From: Candidatus Saccharimonadia bacterium
Lineage (GTDB): Bacteria; Patescibacteriota; Saccharimonadia; Saccharimonadales; Saccharimonadaceae
Direction of reading: 5' to 3'
Length of the DNA stretch: 64,000 nucleotides
Assembly (NCBI GenBank): GCA_023257145.1
Contig: JALRDA010000131.1
Coordinates: 1-64,000, forward strand
The notes beneath the pieces are model-generated. The model was given only the letters and a program-made list of their open reading frames with translations. It ran no database searches and was not told where the DNA came from. Each line of letters opens with the position of its first letter. Within the stretch, counting starts at the first letter, position 1. Shown one piece after another: positions 31,575 to 40,199 of the stretch. The translations under genes were made by a program, and so were the position numbers.

Positions 31575-34448
31575 ATGGCATTACAAGTTCGACGCTCGTC
31601 GTCAATCAAGGTTCGACTGATAACAACTTTAATTGCTGTGTTCGCACTTGTCGCGCAGCCACTGTATGGATTCGTCTCGGCGCAGATCGTAGATGCGGCA
31701 CCCGTCGATACTCACGTAGTCGTGAATGAGATTATGGCATTTCCTCAAGATGGTCAAAATGAGTGGATCGAACTATACAATCCAACCAATGCAGACGTGT
31801 CACTTGTAGGTTGGAATATTATCTTCGGTGGCGGACAGCAGTATGCCATACAAACACCCGTCATTGCGGCTAAGAGTTACGCAGTGGTCGATGGGCCCGA
31901 CGCAAATAGCTATATCAGTAATGATAGCGAGACTATTGGATTAGCTAATACAAATGGTGTGACGGTCGATTCTGTGACGTATTCTGCGATTACTCAAGGG
32001 AAGTCATACGCACGTTCGTATGATGCGGCTGATACATTTACTGCACAAGCCACTCCTAGTAAAAATGCAACTAATGGCCCTGTGCCAATCGCTGCTTGCG
32101 CTACAACATCACAGGTGCACAGCACAAGCCTGACCGCGTGGGATCGAGGCGACACGCGAGCAAATGGTCACAATGAATTAGTGTCTGGTGGCTTGCGAGT
32201 ATATACGGACGGCAGTACTGACGAAGGGTCTCGCACGGATGGAGCTCCGGGGAATTGGAACACTGATAAAGCAGCGGGATATCATGCACTTAATATCCCT
32301 TTGTCAAAGATTGGTCAGCCTGCTATTGAGTTCGCCTCCACGGCAGGCGGATTGCCTGGTTTGCAATTAGGACTAGACCGTGATGGTAATGGAACCTGGG
32401 ACGGATACCTCGTTAATGAAGGCAATCTATACGGCGCGAATAACTGGTGGGTCAATAAGGATGGTTTCGGTGTGCCTGCTGGCGGCGGCTATAAATCGCT
32501 CGGAAGCCTTAGCCAGTACCTTGCGGCAAATCCAAACGCTGTCGTACTAAGTTTTGGTTATAGTCTAGGATCAGGAGTAAAAGGTGATGTCGTTATTAGT
32601 AAGATCACCGCTGGTTGTACGGATTACACATTTGGACTTGATAAAACAGCGCCTGCGGTTCCATCTGTGAGTTTCTACGATCAAAACACAACGCAAAAAT
32701 ATAGCGCTGGCTTTACCGCGACGGAAAACTTTACTTTCAAGCTTGCGAATGCACAGTCTGACGAAACAGCTCGATATCAGTTGAAATACTGGAATGTCAT
32801 TCCGGGATCAGGATATAACGGCTCTGATCGTGCATGGTCGCTAAATGATATGGCGGGTTATTCGTCTGCGCTCGGTGTTTACAATGATCGATTTAGTCAG
32901 GGTGAAGGCAAGCATTACTTTAGCTTTAGCGCCTGTGACGCGGCAGGAAATTGTTCTGACTTTTCGCAGCCATTCGAGATTACCTATGATAAGACTGCAC
33001 CAACTGACCCAGCAGGCCTCCAGTTATTTACAAAGGCTGGAAAGCAAATTACCAATGGCTACACCAATGCATATGACGTCACAGCAAAATGGACCGCTAG
33101 TAGTGACGTGAATGGCCTTTCGTACCAATACAAGTACTGGAATACTATTGCGAGTAGCGCATATAACAAATCAGAAGCTAATGCAGAGTACTGGAATGTG
33201 GGCACGGGAACGACTAACCCTGGTGTATTCAACCAGGGCGAAGGGCAGCACTACCTAGCTGTTCGCAGTATTGATAACGCTGGCAATGTATCCGCATGGA
33301 CTGATTCGTTTGGCGTGATCTACGATGCCACTAAGCCAATGATTGCCGCATCTGCGGACAAAGATACGACTGTAAGCGGTACAAAGACGTTTACGATCAA
33401 CCAAACAGAAGCAAACCCTTCGACTTTATATGTTGAATATATGGAAAAGAATCCTGCTGGCGTATGGCAAAAGAAACTTGGTAAGGAGTTTACTGGAAAT
33501 ACTGCCGATCTCGTCGTTGATACAACGAAGTGGAATGATGGCTTGCATCAGATAAAGGTGACTAGTAAAGATAAAGCTGGCAATAGCGCAGGTTATTCAT
33601 TTACGGTAACTGTCGCAAATCCTCAGCCAATGGTTGTTGGTGAAAACTTCAACACATACGCTGGAGCGGATTACAAAGGTATTAGTGTTGGATTCTCTAT
33701 CGATAACTTTAAGACGGTAAATGGCGTTTCGGTGTCATTGTATGATGCTGCCGGCAATTTGCTTGTAGAGAATGTGCACAATACGAAATTGTTGGATCTG
33801 ATTAATGATGATGGTGTAAAACAATTAAGTACACCATTTATCGTCACACCTGGAACATACAACGAAGAATATTGGCAGCCGGGTGCTCGTGAATGGAAAG
33901 CTCAAGACAAGCCAGCGAAAGCTGTCATTGCCGTAACTGGCACTAATAGTGCTGGGCTGCCAGCGACACGATCGGTTGACATCCTGACACTGACAGAGCC
34001 AGATGGTGTTATGTTTGATGATACACTACCAACGATAGTGAACCTTCCGCCAGTAGTGGATGAAGATGATGACGAGTCTGTTCCTGTGAGCGGAAATACG
34101 AACGGATCGACAACTGGGACATTACCTTTGGTAGCACCGATCATCTTGGTGAACACACTCCCTGGCGCAACGACCTTCCTTGGCAATGTGTTTGATACGA
34201 GTTTTGCAGCCGGTGCAGCGGATGCTGGCACGACTCCTGCATCGGACAACAATGCAGCTGTTCTTGGTACGCAAGATAAAAAGACATCAACGCCTCTGGC
34301 GGATACAGCAGCAATCGTGACTGCGGACAAAAATGGTGGTATCTTTAATCTTGCATGGTACTGGTGGGTTGTATTGTTCGCCGCGGCAATTTCTGGCTGG
34401 CTATTACTCGCAGCAGTTATTCGACGCATTCGAGGCACTGAACTGTAA
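31575..34448 (+). CDS. Large surface protein with lamin-tail domain and WYWW end
   Basis: 957 residues. A signal segment (about 12-40) is followed by a lamin-tail domain near 45-160 (VVVNEIMAFPQDGQNEWIEL, then LYNPTNADVSLVGWN), a fold found in bacterial surface proteins. Then come Ig-like blocks with repeated FxQGEGxHY...D.AGN segments at about 450 and 560. The C-terminus is IFNLAWYWWV, a hydrophobic helix and RRIRGTEL, the same layout as the gene before. It is probably a long adhesin or stalk displayed on the cell. No folded enzyme is seen. Weak ribosome site; ATG 31575 is preferred over 31512. Confidence 0.78.
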   Translation: MALQVRRSSSIKVRLITTLIAVFALVAQPLYGFVSAQIVDAAPVDTHVVVNEIMAFPQDGQNEWIELYNPTNADVSLVGWNIIFGGGQQYAIQTPVIAAKSYAVVDGPDANSYISNDSETIGLANTNGVTVDSVTYSAITQGKSYARSYDAADTFTAQATPSKNATNGPVPIAACATTSQVHSTSLTAWDRGDTRANGHNELVSGGLRVYTDGSTDEGSRTDGAPGNWNTDKAAGYHALNIPLSKIGQPAIEFASTAGGLPGLQLGLDRDGNGTWDGYLVNEGNLYGANNWWVNKDGFGVPAGGGYKSLGSLSQYLAANPNAVVLSFGYSLGSGVKGDVVISKITAGCTDYTFGLDKTAPAVPSVSFYDQNTTQKYSAGFTATENFTFKLANAQSDETARYQLKYWNVIPGSGYNGSDRAWSLNDMAGYSSALGVYNDRFSQGEGKHYFSFSACDAAGNCSDFSQPFEITYDKTAPTDPAGLQLFTKAGKQITNGYTNAYDVTAKWTASSDVNGLSYQYKYWNTIASSAYNKSEANAEYWNVGTGTTNPGVFNQGEGQHYLAVRSIDNAGNVSAWTDSFGVIYDATKPMIAASADKDTTVSGTKTFTINQTEANPSTLYVEYMEKNPAGVWQKKLGKEFTGNTADLVVDTTKWNDGLHQIKVTSKDKAGNSAGYSFTVTVANPQPMVVGENFNTYAGADYKGISVGFSIDNFKTVNGVSVSLYDAAGNLLVENVHNTKLLDLINDDGVKQLSTPFIVTPGTYNEEYWQPGAREWKAQDKPAKAVIAVTGTNSAGLPATRSVDILTLTEPDGVMFDDTLPTIVNLPPVVDEDDDESVPVSGNTNGSTTGTLPLVAPIILVNTLPGATTFLGNVFDTSFAAGAADAGTTPASDNNAAVLGTQDKKTSTPLADTAAIVTADKNGGIFNLAWYWWVVLFAAAISGWLLLAAVIRRIRGTEL

Positions 34449-34465
34449 TACATTTTGACCTAATA

Positions 34466-34499
34466 AAAATGCGAGAGGCGATAGCGCTCTCGCTTTTTT
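34466..34499 (+). terminator. Terminator of the surface gene
   Basis: GCGAGAG/CTCTCGC arms (34471-34477, 34487-34493), left A-run and six T. Confidence 0.85.
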
Positions 34500-34527
34500 A
34501 TTTGCCATTCTATATACTATAAGCACT

Positions 34528-35427
34528 GTGAAAGTCGCGTCCAAAAAAATGAAGAAAGCTTCACTGAAAACCCATTTGCATCGACAAGTGAAATTAGCGG
34601 TGGTTCCACATAAGGCAAACCACTATAGGCCGCATCTGGTGCGCCGCGTTGGACTGGCGTTGATTCTTCTAGCGGTTGTAGGCCTAAACGCCGGATATAA
34701 TGCAAAGACGACCGGAACTGTTTTGGGCGATAAAGCGAACATTACCATCGATGCTTTAGCGCAGGCGACAAATGATGCTCGTGAGCAGAATAGTCTACGT
34801 CCGCTTATAGTAGATCAAAAGCTAAATCAGGCTGCGTATCTAAAAGCTAAAGATATGTTTGCAAAGCAGTACTGGGCGCACGTCGCACCAGATGGGGCAC
34901 AGCCTTGGCGGTGGTTTGCGGATGCCGACTATAACTATAGTGTCGCTGGTGAAAACCTAGCGAAAAACTTCTATACCGTCGAGTCGACAACTGACGCATG
35001 GATGAGTTCATCAGAGCATCGCGCAAATATACTCGGACAAGATTATACGGAAGTCGGGTTTGCAGTTATGAGCGGTTCGCTGCAGGGGAAGGAGACAACG
35101 ATTGTGGTTGCACTGTATGCTGCACCAGCCGTCAGCGTTGCCGGCGCGCAAGACGTAGCGCCAGCGGCAGTCGCAATTGCTCGGCCACCCGGTGGGGTTG
35201 TGTCTCAGTTTGGCGTGATTATGCAGTCACTTAGTCCTGCCGCCACTGGTTCGATAGTCCTGCTGATGATCGCGGGTCTCGTTGCGTTCACTGCGCACCT
35301 ATATCGAAATAAACTTCCTAAGTCGCTGCGGCAATCGTGGTATCGTCACCATGGCGCATACAAGATGGCAGGACTTGCGTCGATTATCGTCGTTGTTGCG
35401 ACGGTGTATAGTGGCGGACAGATCTAA
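34528..35427 (+). CDS. CAP-domain protein with C-terminal membrane helices
   Basis: 299 residues. An N-terminal helix (about 45-62) is followed by a CAP/SCP domain at about 75-205: AYLKAKDMFAKQYWAHVAPD, GENLAKNF and WMSSSEHRANIL hold the conserved His and Glu of the family. After a Pro/Ala linker come two further helices (about 235-262 and 280-297). CAP proteins often act outside the cell on host or wall polymers; this one should face outward. GTG 34528 is nine bases from TATACT (34513-34518), which suggests a leaderless message. Confidence 0.83.
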   Translation: MKVASKKMKKASLKTHLHRQVKLAVVPHKANHYRPHLVRRVGLALILLAVVGLNAGYNAKTTGTVLGDKANITIDALAQATNDAREQNSLRPLIVDQKLNQAAYLKAKDMFAKQYWAHVAPDGAQPWRWFADADYNYSVAGENLAKNFYTVESTTDAWMSSSEHRANILGQDYTEVGFAVMSGSLQGKETTIVVALYAAPAVSVAGAQDVAPAAVAIARPPGGVVSQFGVIMQSLSPAATGSIVLLMIAGLVAFTAHLYRNKLPKSLRQSWYRHHGAYKMAGLASIIVVVATVYSGGQI

Positions 35428-35448
35428 ATATATACGGATATGGTTGCA

Positions 35449-35477
35449 TTGATCATCAGATGATGATTAGATATTAT
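35449..35477 (+). promoter_or_regulatory. Promoter with internal palindrome
   Basis: TTGATC (35449-35454), a 17-base spacer and TATTAT (35472-35477). The spacer contains the palindrome ATCATC-AGAT-GATGAT (about 35453-35468), a plausible operator. Confidence 0.55.
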
Positions 35478-35516
35478 TTATCATGAGCCAAATCGGTGTC
35501 ATGTGAATGTAAGTGA

Positions 35517-35882
35517 ATGGGGACTCGGATGAGTATTGTGATCTTGGAGGTTCAAGTTCGAATCTTTATTCTCGGCAGGGGTAAGCAATTTCCTGACGAA
35601 GAAGTAGTTCGACTTGCGCAACGAGAGATTGGTGACGATTATATTGATCCAATCAAGCAGCGTGCTCGTGCGATACTGGATGAGTACGCGAATGACCCCA
35701 AAGCGGCTAGCATTCCTGAAGGGGAGAAGCCAATAGTCGTCCAGAAGGCAAAGCTGCTATTGGCTTACATCGACAACCTTAATCAAATTGAGACGTCGAT
35801 AAACCCTCAACCCACGCTAGACGAAAGGGTGGAGAGCGATCGCGCACAAGGCTCGATCAACCGATCAAGTCTAAATCTTTAG
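35517..35882 (+). CDS. Small orphan protein
   Basis: 121 residues; not recognised. Mostly helical and hydrophilic, with a run of charged residues (EEVVRLAQREIGDDYIDP). It opens MSIVILEVQVRIFIL when started at ATG 35529, which gives a better fold than 35517; neither has a clear ribosome site. It shares the ILEVxVRI-like opening with the 50795 orphan (LEVVRIPS). It lies in a patch (35517-36244) of two small genes ended by a long hairpin. Confidence 0.45.
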   Translation: MGTRMSIVILEVQVRIFILGRGKQFPDEEVVRLAQREIGDDYIDPIKQRARAILDEYANDPKAASIPEGEKPIVVQKAKLLLAYIDNLNQIETSINPQPTLDERVESDRAQGSINRSSLNL

Positions 35883-35952
35883 CAGGCCGACCCAAGAGTG
35901 TCATTTTGTAGTACCTGCAAGCATGCATCGAGTCGTTTGAATGGAGAATGCA

Positions 35953-36180
35953 ATGTCCCAGTACACAACCAGGCAGTGCCAGACGGTACGTCAAGCCATG
36001 CGTCAATTGTCATTTCAGGATGCGGGGCTTCGGCAGTATGCCGAGTCTGGCAGCATAGCAAGCGACAGCTTGCCGGCGCTCAAAAAGCGGTTGGAAGAGA
36101 TTGCTAGCGATCGCGATCACTCCGACGCCAAGAACGCCGCCGACGTACTGTCGATCATTAGAGGCTTCGCAGTGTCGTAG
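35953..36180 (+). CDS. Small orphan protein
   Basis: 75 residues, helical, rich in Gln/Arg/Ala; not recognised. ATG 35953 follows GGAGA. The gene is richer in G+C than the flanking core genes. It is followed directly by a 16-bp perfect hairpin. Together with the gene before it forms a small accessory unit between the CAP gene and rplU. Confidence 0.5.
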   Translation: MSQYTTRQCQTVRQAMRQLSFQDAGLRQYAESGSIASDSLPALKKRLEEIASDRDHSDAKNAADVLSIIRGFAVS

Positions 36181-36200
36181 CTGACTGTCGACCAGATAAC

Positions 36201-36244
36201 GAGCCCGTCTATGGAATTGAGTCCACTCTTCCATAGACGGGCTC
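36201..36244 (+). terminator. Long perfect hairpin
   Basis: 16-bp perfect arms (36201-36216, 36229-36244). It resembles the hairpins at 26988, 51168 and 59058, which also close accessory genes. Confidence 0.75.
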
Positions 36245-36263
36245 GGTTTCATATCTAGGGCTC

Positions 36264-36292
36264 TTGTGAAAACCGGTTCAATCTGTTACAAT
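36264..36292 (+). promoter_or_regulatory. rplU promoter
   Basis: TTGTGA (36264-36269), a 17-base spacer and TACAAT (36287-36292). Confidence 0.7.
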
Positions 36293-36323
36293 TGACAACT
36301 GATTAGTTAATAAAAGGAATCAT

Positions 36324-36632
36324 ATGACAAAAGCAGTCGTTAAGATCGGCGGAAAACAATTCGTTGTCGCCGAAAAAGAGACCCTACTGGTGGACCTCCT
36401 CCAGGAAGGCACAAAAGAGCTCACGCTTGATGCACTGTTGGTAATTGATGGTGATAAAACTACCGTCGGCGCGCCAACTGTAAAAGGTGTGAAAGTTACC
36501 GCAAAGGTCGTTGACGATCTTGTTAAGGGCGAAAAAGTCCGCATTATTCGCTACAAAGCGAAAAAGCGCGTCCACAAAGAAATGGGCCACCGCCAAAAAT
36601 ACAGCCGCGTTGAAATTACTTCAATCAAATAG
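36324..36632 (+). CDS. rplU: 50S ribosomal protein L21
   Basis: 102 residues, standard size. L21 binds 23S rRNA. The start AVVKIGGKQFVVAEKE and the end with YKAKKRVHKEMGHRQKYSRVE (split here) match the family, including the conserved HRQ in L21. AAAAGGAA precedes ATG. rpmA (L27), which usually follows, is absent; a terminator comes right after and then a surface protein gene. Confidence 0.95.
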   Translation: MTKAVVKIGGKQFVVAEKETLLVDLLQEGTKELTLDALLVIDGDKTTVGAPTVKGVKVTAKVVDDLVKGEKVRIIRYKAKKRVHKEMGHRQKYSRVEITSIK

Positions 36633-36636
36633 CTGA

Positions 36637-36670
36637 TAAAAAACCCCGCATGAAATAATGCGGGTTTTTT
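36637..36670 (+). terminator. rplU terminator
   Basis: CCCGCAT/ATGCGGG arms (36645-36651, 36658-36664) flanked by A- and T-runs. Confidence 0.9.
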
Positions 36671-36705
36671 ATTTTTTTACATCATCCAGTCGATCGTGCT
36701 CATGC

Positions 36706-36711
36706 TATACT
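36706..36711 (+). promoter_or_regulatory. -10 box of RCC1 gene
   Basis: TATACT (36706-36711), 39 bases before the GTG start. Confidence 0.5.
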
Positions 36712-36750
36712 GAGGCAAGTAAAACAACGTATCGACAGTGGAGGCCGAGG

Positions 36751-39339
36751 GTGAGAATAAAGCAGACAGTTCGCAGTAAGATGATGCGAGGATTTTTTGT
36801 AATAACGGCACTTGTTCTTGGTCTGACGTCGGCTGTATCGATCAGTGGTAATAATCAAGCATCGGCTTTGGAGTCGTGGCAAACTGATGGCTGGTATCAG
36901 ATTAGTACGGGATCGTCGCATACTTGCGGTATTTCTCACGATCAAAAAAGCGTGTACTGCTGGGGGTATTCATATGGTGGTGGGTTGGGGAGCGGAGACT
37001 CTGAACCGTACCAACCTATGCCCGGTGCAGTTGACACGAGCGGCATATTGACGAGTAAGACCTTCACGTCGATTGCGACAGGGCAGGATATGACCTGCGT
37101 TATTGCAGACGGACAAGCCTACTGTTGGGGGCGTAGAACTGGCGATGGTACGTATGAATCTCGGCTGGCGCCAGTTGCGGTGAATACTTCGGGTGTTTTG
37201 GCTGGTAAGGTGCTCAAGTCGGTTACTATGGGCCATGGCCATACCTGCGTGCTTGATACTGGCGGTAAAGCCTACTGCTGGGGTGGCACGGAAGGTGGTG
37301 AGCTTGGAGTAGCGGGGCAACTATACTCGTCCACACTGCCTGTAGCAGTAGACACGGACGGTGCTCTAGCTGGCAGGACATTAGTGTCAATTCAAGCAGG
37401 TACTCGGCATACGTGTGCAATAGATGTGGCCGGTTTGGCATACTGCTGGGGATATGTCGACAATGGACAATTGGGCGACAATCCGTCTCAATCTGAACTG
37501 GAGCAGGGTGGATTTAAAGCACCCGTAGCTGTGGATATGTCCACAGTGTTAGCGGGAAAGACGATTCTCTCAATTGCAACACCATATGGGTATACCTGTG
37601 TAATTGCGTCTGATCATCGCGCATACTGCTGGGGCGTGAACAACAATAGTCAGCTAGGAGATGGAACGTCTGTCGCAAGTACTATGCCCGTTGCGGTTGC
37701 TACCAGCGGGGTTTTGGCGAGTAGAGATTTAACTCAAATTTCTGGTAACGGCGACGATAGTGTTTGTGTCCTTGGTACTGATGGGCTAGCCTACTGTTGG
37801 GGTGGAAATCGATACGGACAGCTGGGCAATGGAACTGAGCGCTTTGGTGAGTATTCGGAGCTGCCGACTGCAGTAAATACTAGTGGCGTTTTGGCTGAAC
37901 GAACATTGAAAAATCTGTCTGGTGGTGCATACCGAATGTGTAGTATCGACGTGTCTAACACTGCATTCTGCTGGGGTGATAATGGTGCTAATACACTTGG
38001 CAACTCCGGTCACGAAAGTGACGCCTATGTCACTTCGCCTGTAAAGGTTGGCGTGGCTGATCCGTTTATCGAATCGTATTCTCCGGTAACTAGACTACGA
38101 ACAGGTGACGGATCAAAGGTGGGTAGAGTGTATGGACAGTTTTTTTCTGCTGACGCAAGGGTATTTGTCGGCACTCAAGAGGCAGTTGTAACTTCAAGTA
38201 GTCCGTATACGCTACTTTACACCATTCCGGTATCTAACAATGCTGGGGTGAGGGATGTGAAGGTTGTAAATCCTAATGGAGCATCTGCTACAAAAAATGG
38301 AGCAATAACATATTTTGCGGCTGATGAGCCAAGCATAGCCAATGTTGATTTTGATTATGGTGATCAAAATATGCTTATTATCAACGGGACAGGATTTTTA
38401 TACGATCCGCTTGATCGATATAATTTCGAAGAAGCATACGACCGCTCGTTAGTGACCTTTAATGGAGTTAAACTTGCATATTGTGTTCAAGGCACTGGTC
38501 GCACGCTCGAACAAGAGCAGCAGTACATGACTGATAAGACTGTTGTTACCGACACCGCACCATGCTACTACATGTATGACACCGATTACAACGGGCTGAT
38601 TACGTACACGAAAGCAATTGTTTTGCTTCCGGAAGATTATGACATTAGCGCAGGTGGGACGGTCTCTGTAAATGGTTCACCTGAGTTTTCATTAGGGCAG
38701 TCGACGCCGCCATCGACTGAGCAGCCAGCGCCAACTGTACCAGCAGTCCCGCCTGTTGTGAGCCAGAATCCTGCAAATGATACCAAGGTTCAGTCATCCG
38801 ATAGTGCGGTCAAACCAAAGCCAGTGACGGTATCTAATACTCAGCAGGGGTCATTTGTAGAGATTGCCAAGAATGCACCGATTGAAGATCGTATCTCGGC
38901 AAAGGCTATCAGAATCAACGGCAATGCTATTGAAAGCAATATGTCGATTAGCGCACTTCCGACATTTAGTGGAGCTGCACCAGCTGGCAGCAGGATAACA
39001 GTGACGGTTCATTCGGATCCTGTAACATGCGGGGCAGTTACTAAAAGTGATGGCACGTGGTCATGCACGTTACCGACGAAGCTTCCGGTGGGGCAACATA
39101 CGGTTCGCTTTGCGGCAGTGACGCTTGATGGTGAAGAAGTCCAGTATGGTCCATACGACGTAACGGTAGTAGATAATGAGCGAGAGGCTGCGCAAGCTTC
39201 GTCGTTAGACGCTACTAATCGTGATGACGAAGCAAAAAAACAAGCGCCGAATATTATGCAATCTTTACTTATTGGTCTTGGGGGACTGATATTGGTCGGC
39301 GTCATTATCGCTGCTGCAATCAGATTCCGACGTCGATAA
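36751..39339 (+). CDS. Secreted RCC1-repeat propeller with IPT domain and membrane anchor
   Basis: 862 residues. A signal helix (about 10-36) is followed by seven RCC1-like blades (about 50-430). Each blade ends in YCWG/FCWG and also has an earlier Cys 9-11 residues before it (for example HTCGI...YCWG), so each blade can form one disulfide. An IPT/TIG-like domain follows (about 445-520), then a Pro-rich part, an Ig-like region, and a C-terminal helix with basic RFRRR. It is probably an exported, anchored binding platform. GTG 36751 fits GGAGG at 36740. Confidence 0.85.
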   Translation: MRIKQTVRSKMMRGFFVITALVLGLTSAVSISGNNQASALESWQTDGWYQISTGSSHTCGISHDQKSVYCWGYSYGGGLGSGDSEPYQPMPGAVDTSGILTSKTFTSIATGQDMTCVIADGQAYCWGRRTGDGTYESRLAPVAVNTSGVLAGKVLKSVTMGHGHTCVLDTGGKAYCWGGTEGGELGVAGQLYSSTLPVAVDTDGALAGRTLVSIQAGTRHTCAIDVAGLAYCWGYVDNGQLGDNPSQSELEQGGFKAPVAVDMSTVLAGKTILSIATPYGYTCVIASDHRAYCWGVNNNSQLGDGTSVASTMPVAVATSGVLASRDLTQISGNGDDSVCVLGTDGLAYCWGGNRYGQLGNGTERFGEYSELPTAVNTSGVLAERTLKNLSGGAYRMCSIDVSNTAFCWGDNGANTLGNSGHESDAYVTSPVKVGVADPFIESYSPVTRLRTGDGSKVGRVYGQFFSADARVFVGTQEAVVTSSSPYTLLYTIPVSNNAGVRDVKVVNPNGASATKNGAITYFAADEPSIANVDFDYGDQNMLIINGTGFLYDPLDRYNFEEAYDRSLVTFNGVKLAYCVQGTGRTLEQEQQYMTDKTVVTDTAPCYYMYDTDYNGLITYTKAIVLLPEDYDISAGGTVSVNGSPEFSLGQSTPPSTEQPAPTVPAVPPVVSQNPANDTKVQSSDSAVKPKPVTVSNTQQGSFVEIAKNAPIEDRISAKAIRINGNAIESNMSISALPTFSGAAPAGSRITVTVHSDPVTCGAVTKSDGTWSCTLPTKLPVGQHTVRFAAVTLDGEEVQYGPYDVTVVDNEREAAQASSLDATNRDDEAKKQAPNIMQSLLIGLGGLILVGVIIAAAIRFRRR

Positions 39340-39356
39340 TTAAATCCCATAATATT

Positions 39357-39387
39357 AAAATCTCCGCATAGTAAAGCGGAGATTTTT
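39357..39387 (+). terminator. Terminator between RCC1 gene and parA
   Basis: AAAATCTCCGC/GCGGAGATTTT arms (39357-39367, 39376-39386) with a T-run. Confidence 0.9.
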
Positions 39388-39437
39388 ATTTATGCTCATG
39401 CTATAATAGTCCAAAAGAGAGAGGGAAGATAAACACT

Positions 39438-40199
39438 GTGACGACTGTCATATCTGTAACAAATCAAAAGGGTGGCGTTGGTAAGACGACAAGTGCGGTC
39501 AATATTGCCTATTACCTAGCAAAGATGGGCAAAAAGACGTTGCTAGTTGATTTTGATCCGCAGGGTAATGCATCCAGCGGCCTTGGGATTGATAAGCAGC
39601 AACTAGAGGGTTCGATGACGGATGTCATTCTTGAGACAAAATTATTGACGGATATTATCATACCTACTGATCACAAGAATCTTTTTTTGGCGCCGACGAC
39701 GTCACATCTTGCAAACACTGAAGTCGAGCTGGCTCAGGCAAACCGGCGATTTACTCGATTAAAAAATGCGATCGAAAATACGCCAAATTACGACTACATT
39801 ATTATTGATAGCCCACCAAGCCTGAGCTTGTTGACGGTAAATGGTTTAATAGCCGCGCGATATGTTTTGCTACCTGTGCAGGCAGAGTTTTACGCACTCG
39901 AAGGCCTGGGGCAGTTACTTGAGACGATGAAACTTATCCGCAAAAGCATGAACCCAACACTCGATTTGATTGGCGTGTTACCGACGATGGTGGATGGACG
40001 GACGACACTTAGCGGCCAGGTGCACGAAGAAATCAAGAAGCATTTTCCTGGTAAGGTGTTTAAGACAGTTATTCCGCGTAATATTCGTCTCGCCGAAGCG
40101 CCAAGTCATGGACTGCCTGTAGGTGTCTACGACAAGTTTTCAAAAGGTGCTCGCGCATACAAAGCGGTGACAAAGGAGGTGATTGAGCGTGTCGGTTAA
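39438..40199 (+). CDS. parA: Chromosome partition ATPase ParA/Soj
   Basis: 253 residues. Deviant Walker A KGGVGKTTSAV at 10-20, DFDPQGN (Walker A'), IDSPPSL (Walker B). ParA uses DNA-bound ATP dimers to move ParB-DNA complexes. GTG 39438 follows GAGAGGGA. Its last 11 bases overlap parB. The pair lies away from oriC-type genes in this window. Confidence 0.95.
   Translation: MTTVISVTNQKGGVGKTTSAVNIAYYLAKMGKKTLLVDFDPQGNASSGLGIDKQQLEGSMTDVILETKLLTDIIIPTDHKNLFLAPTTSHLANTEVELAQANRRFTRLKNAIENTPNYDYIIIDSPPSLSLLTVNGLIAARYVLLPVQAEFYALEGLGQLLETMKLIRKSMNPTLDLIGVLPTMVDGRTTLSGQVHEEIKKHFPGKVFKTVIPRNIRLAEAPSHGLPVGVYDKFSKGARAYKAVTKEVIERVG

Noticed and set aside
35550..35595. Possible tRNA 3' end (T-arm-like GTTCGAATC)
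   Set aside because: Only part of a T-arm pairs (four of five pairs), and no matching 5' acceptor is found upstream; it lies within the 35517 reading frame.
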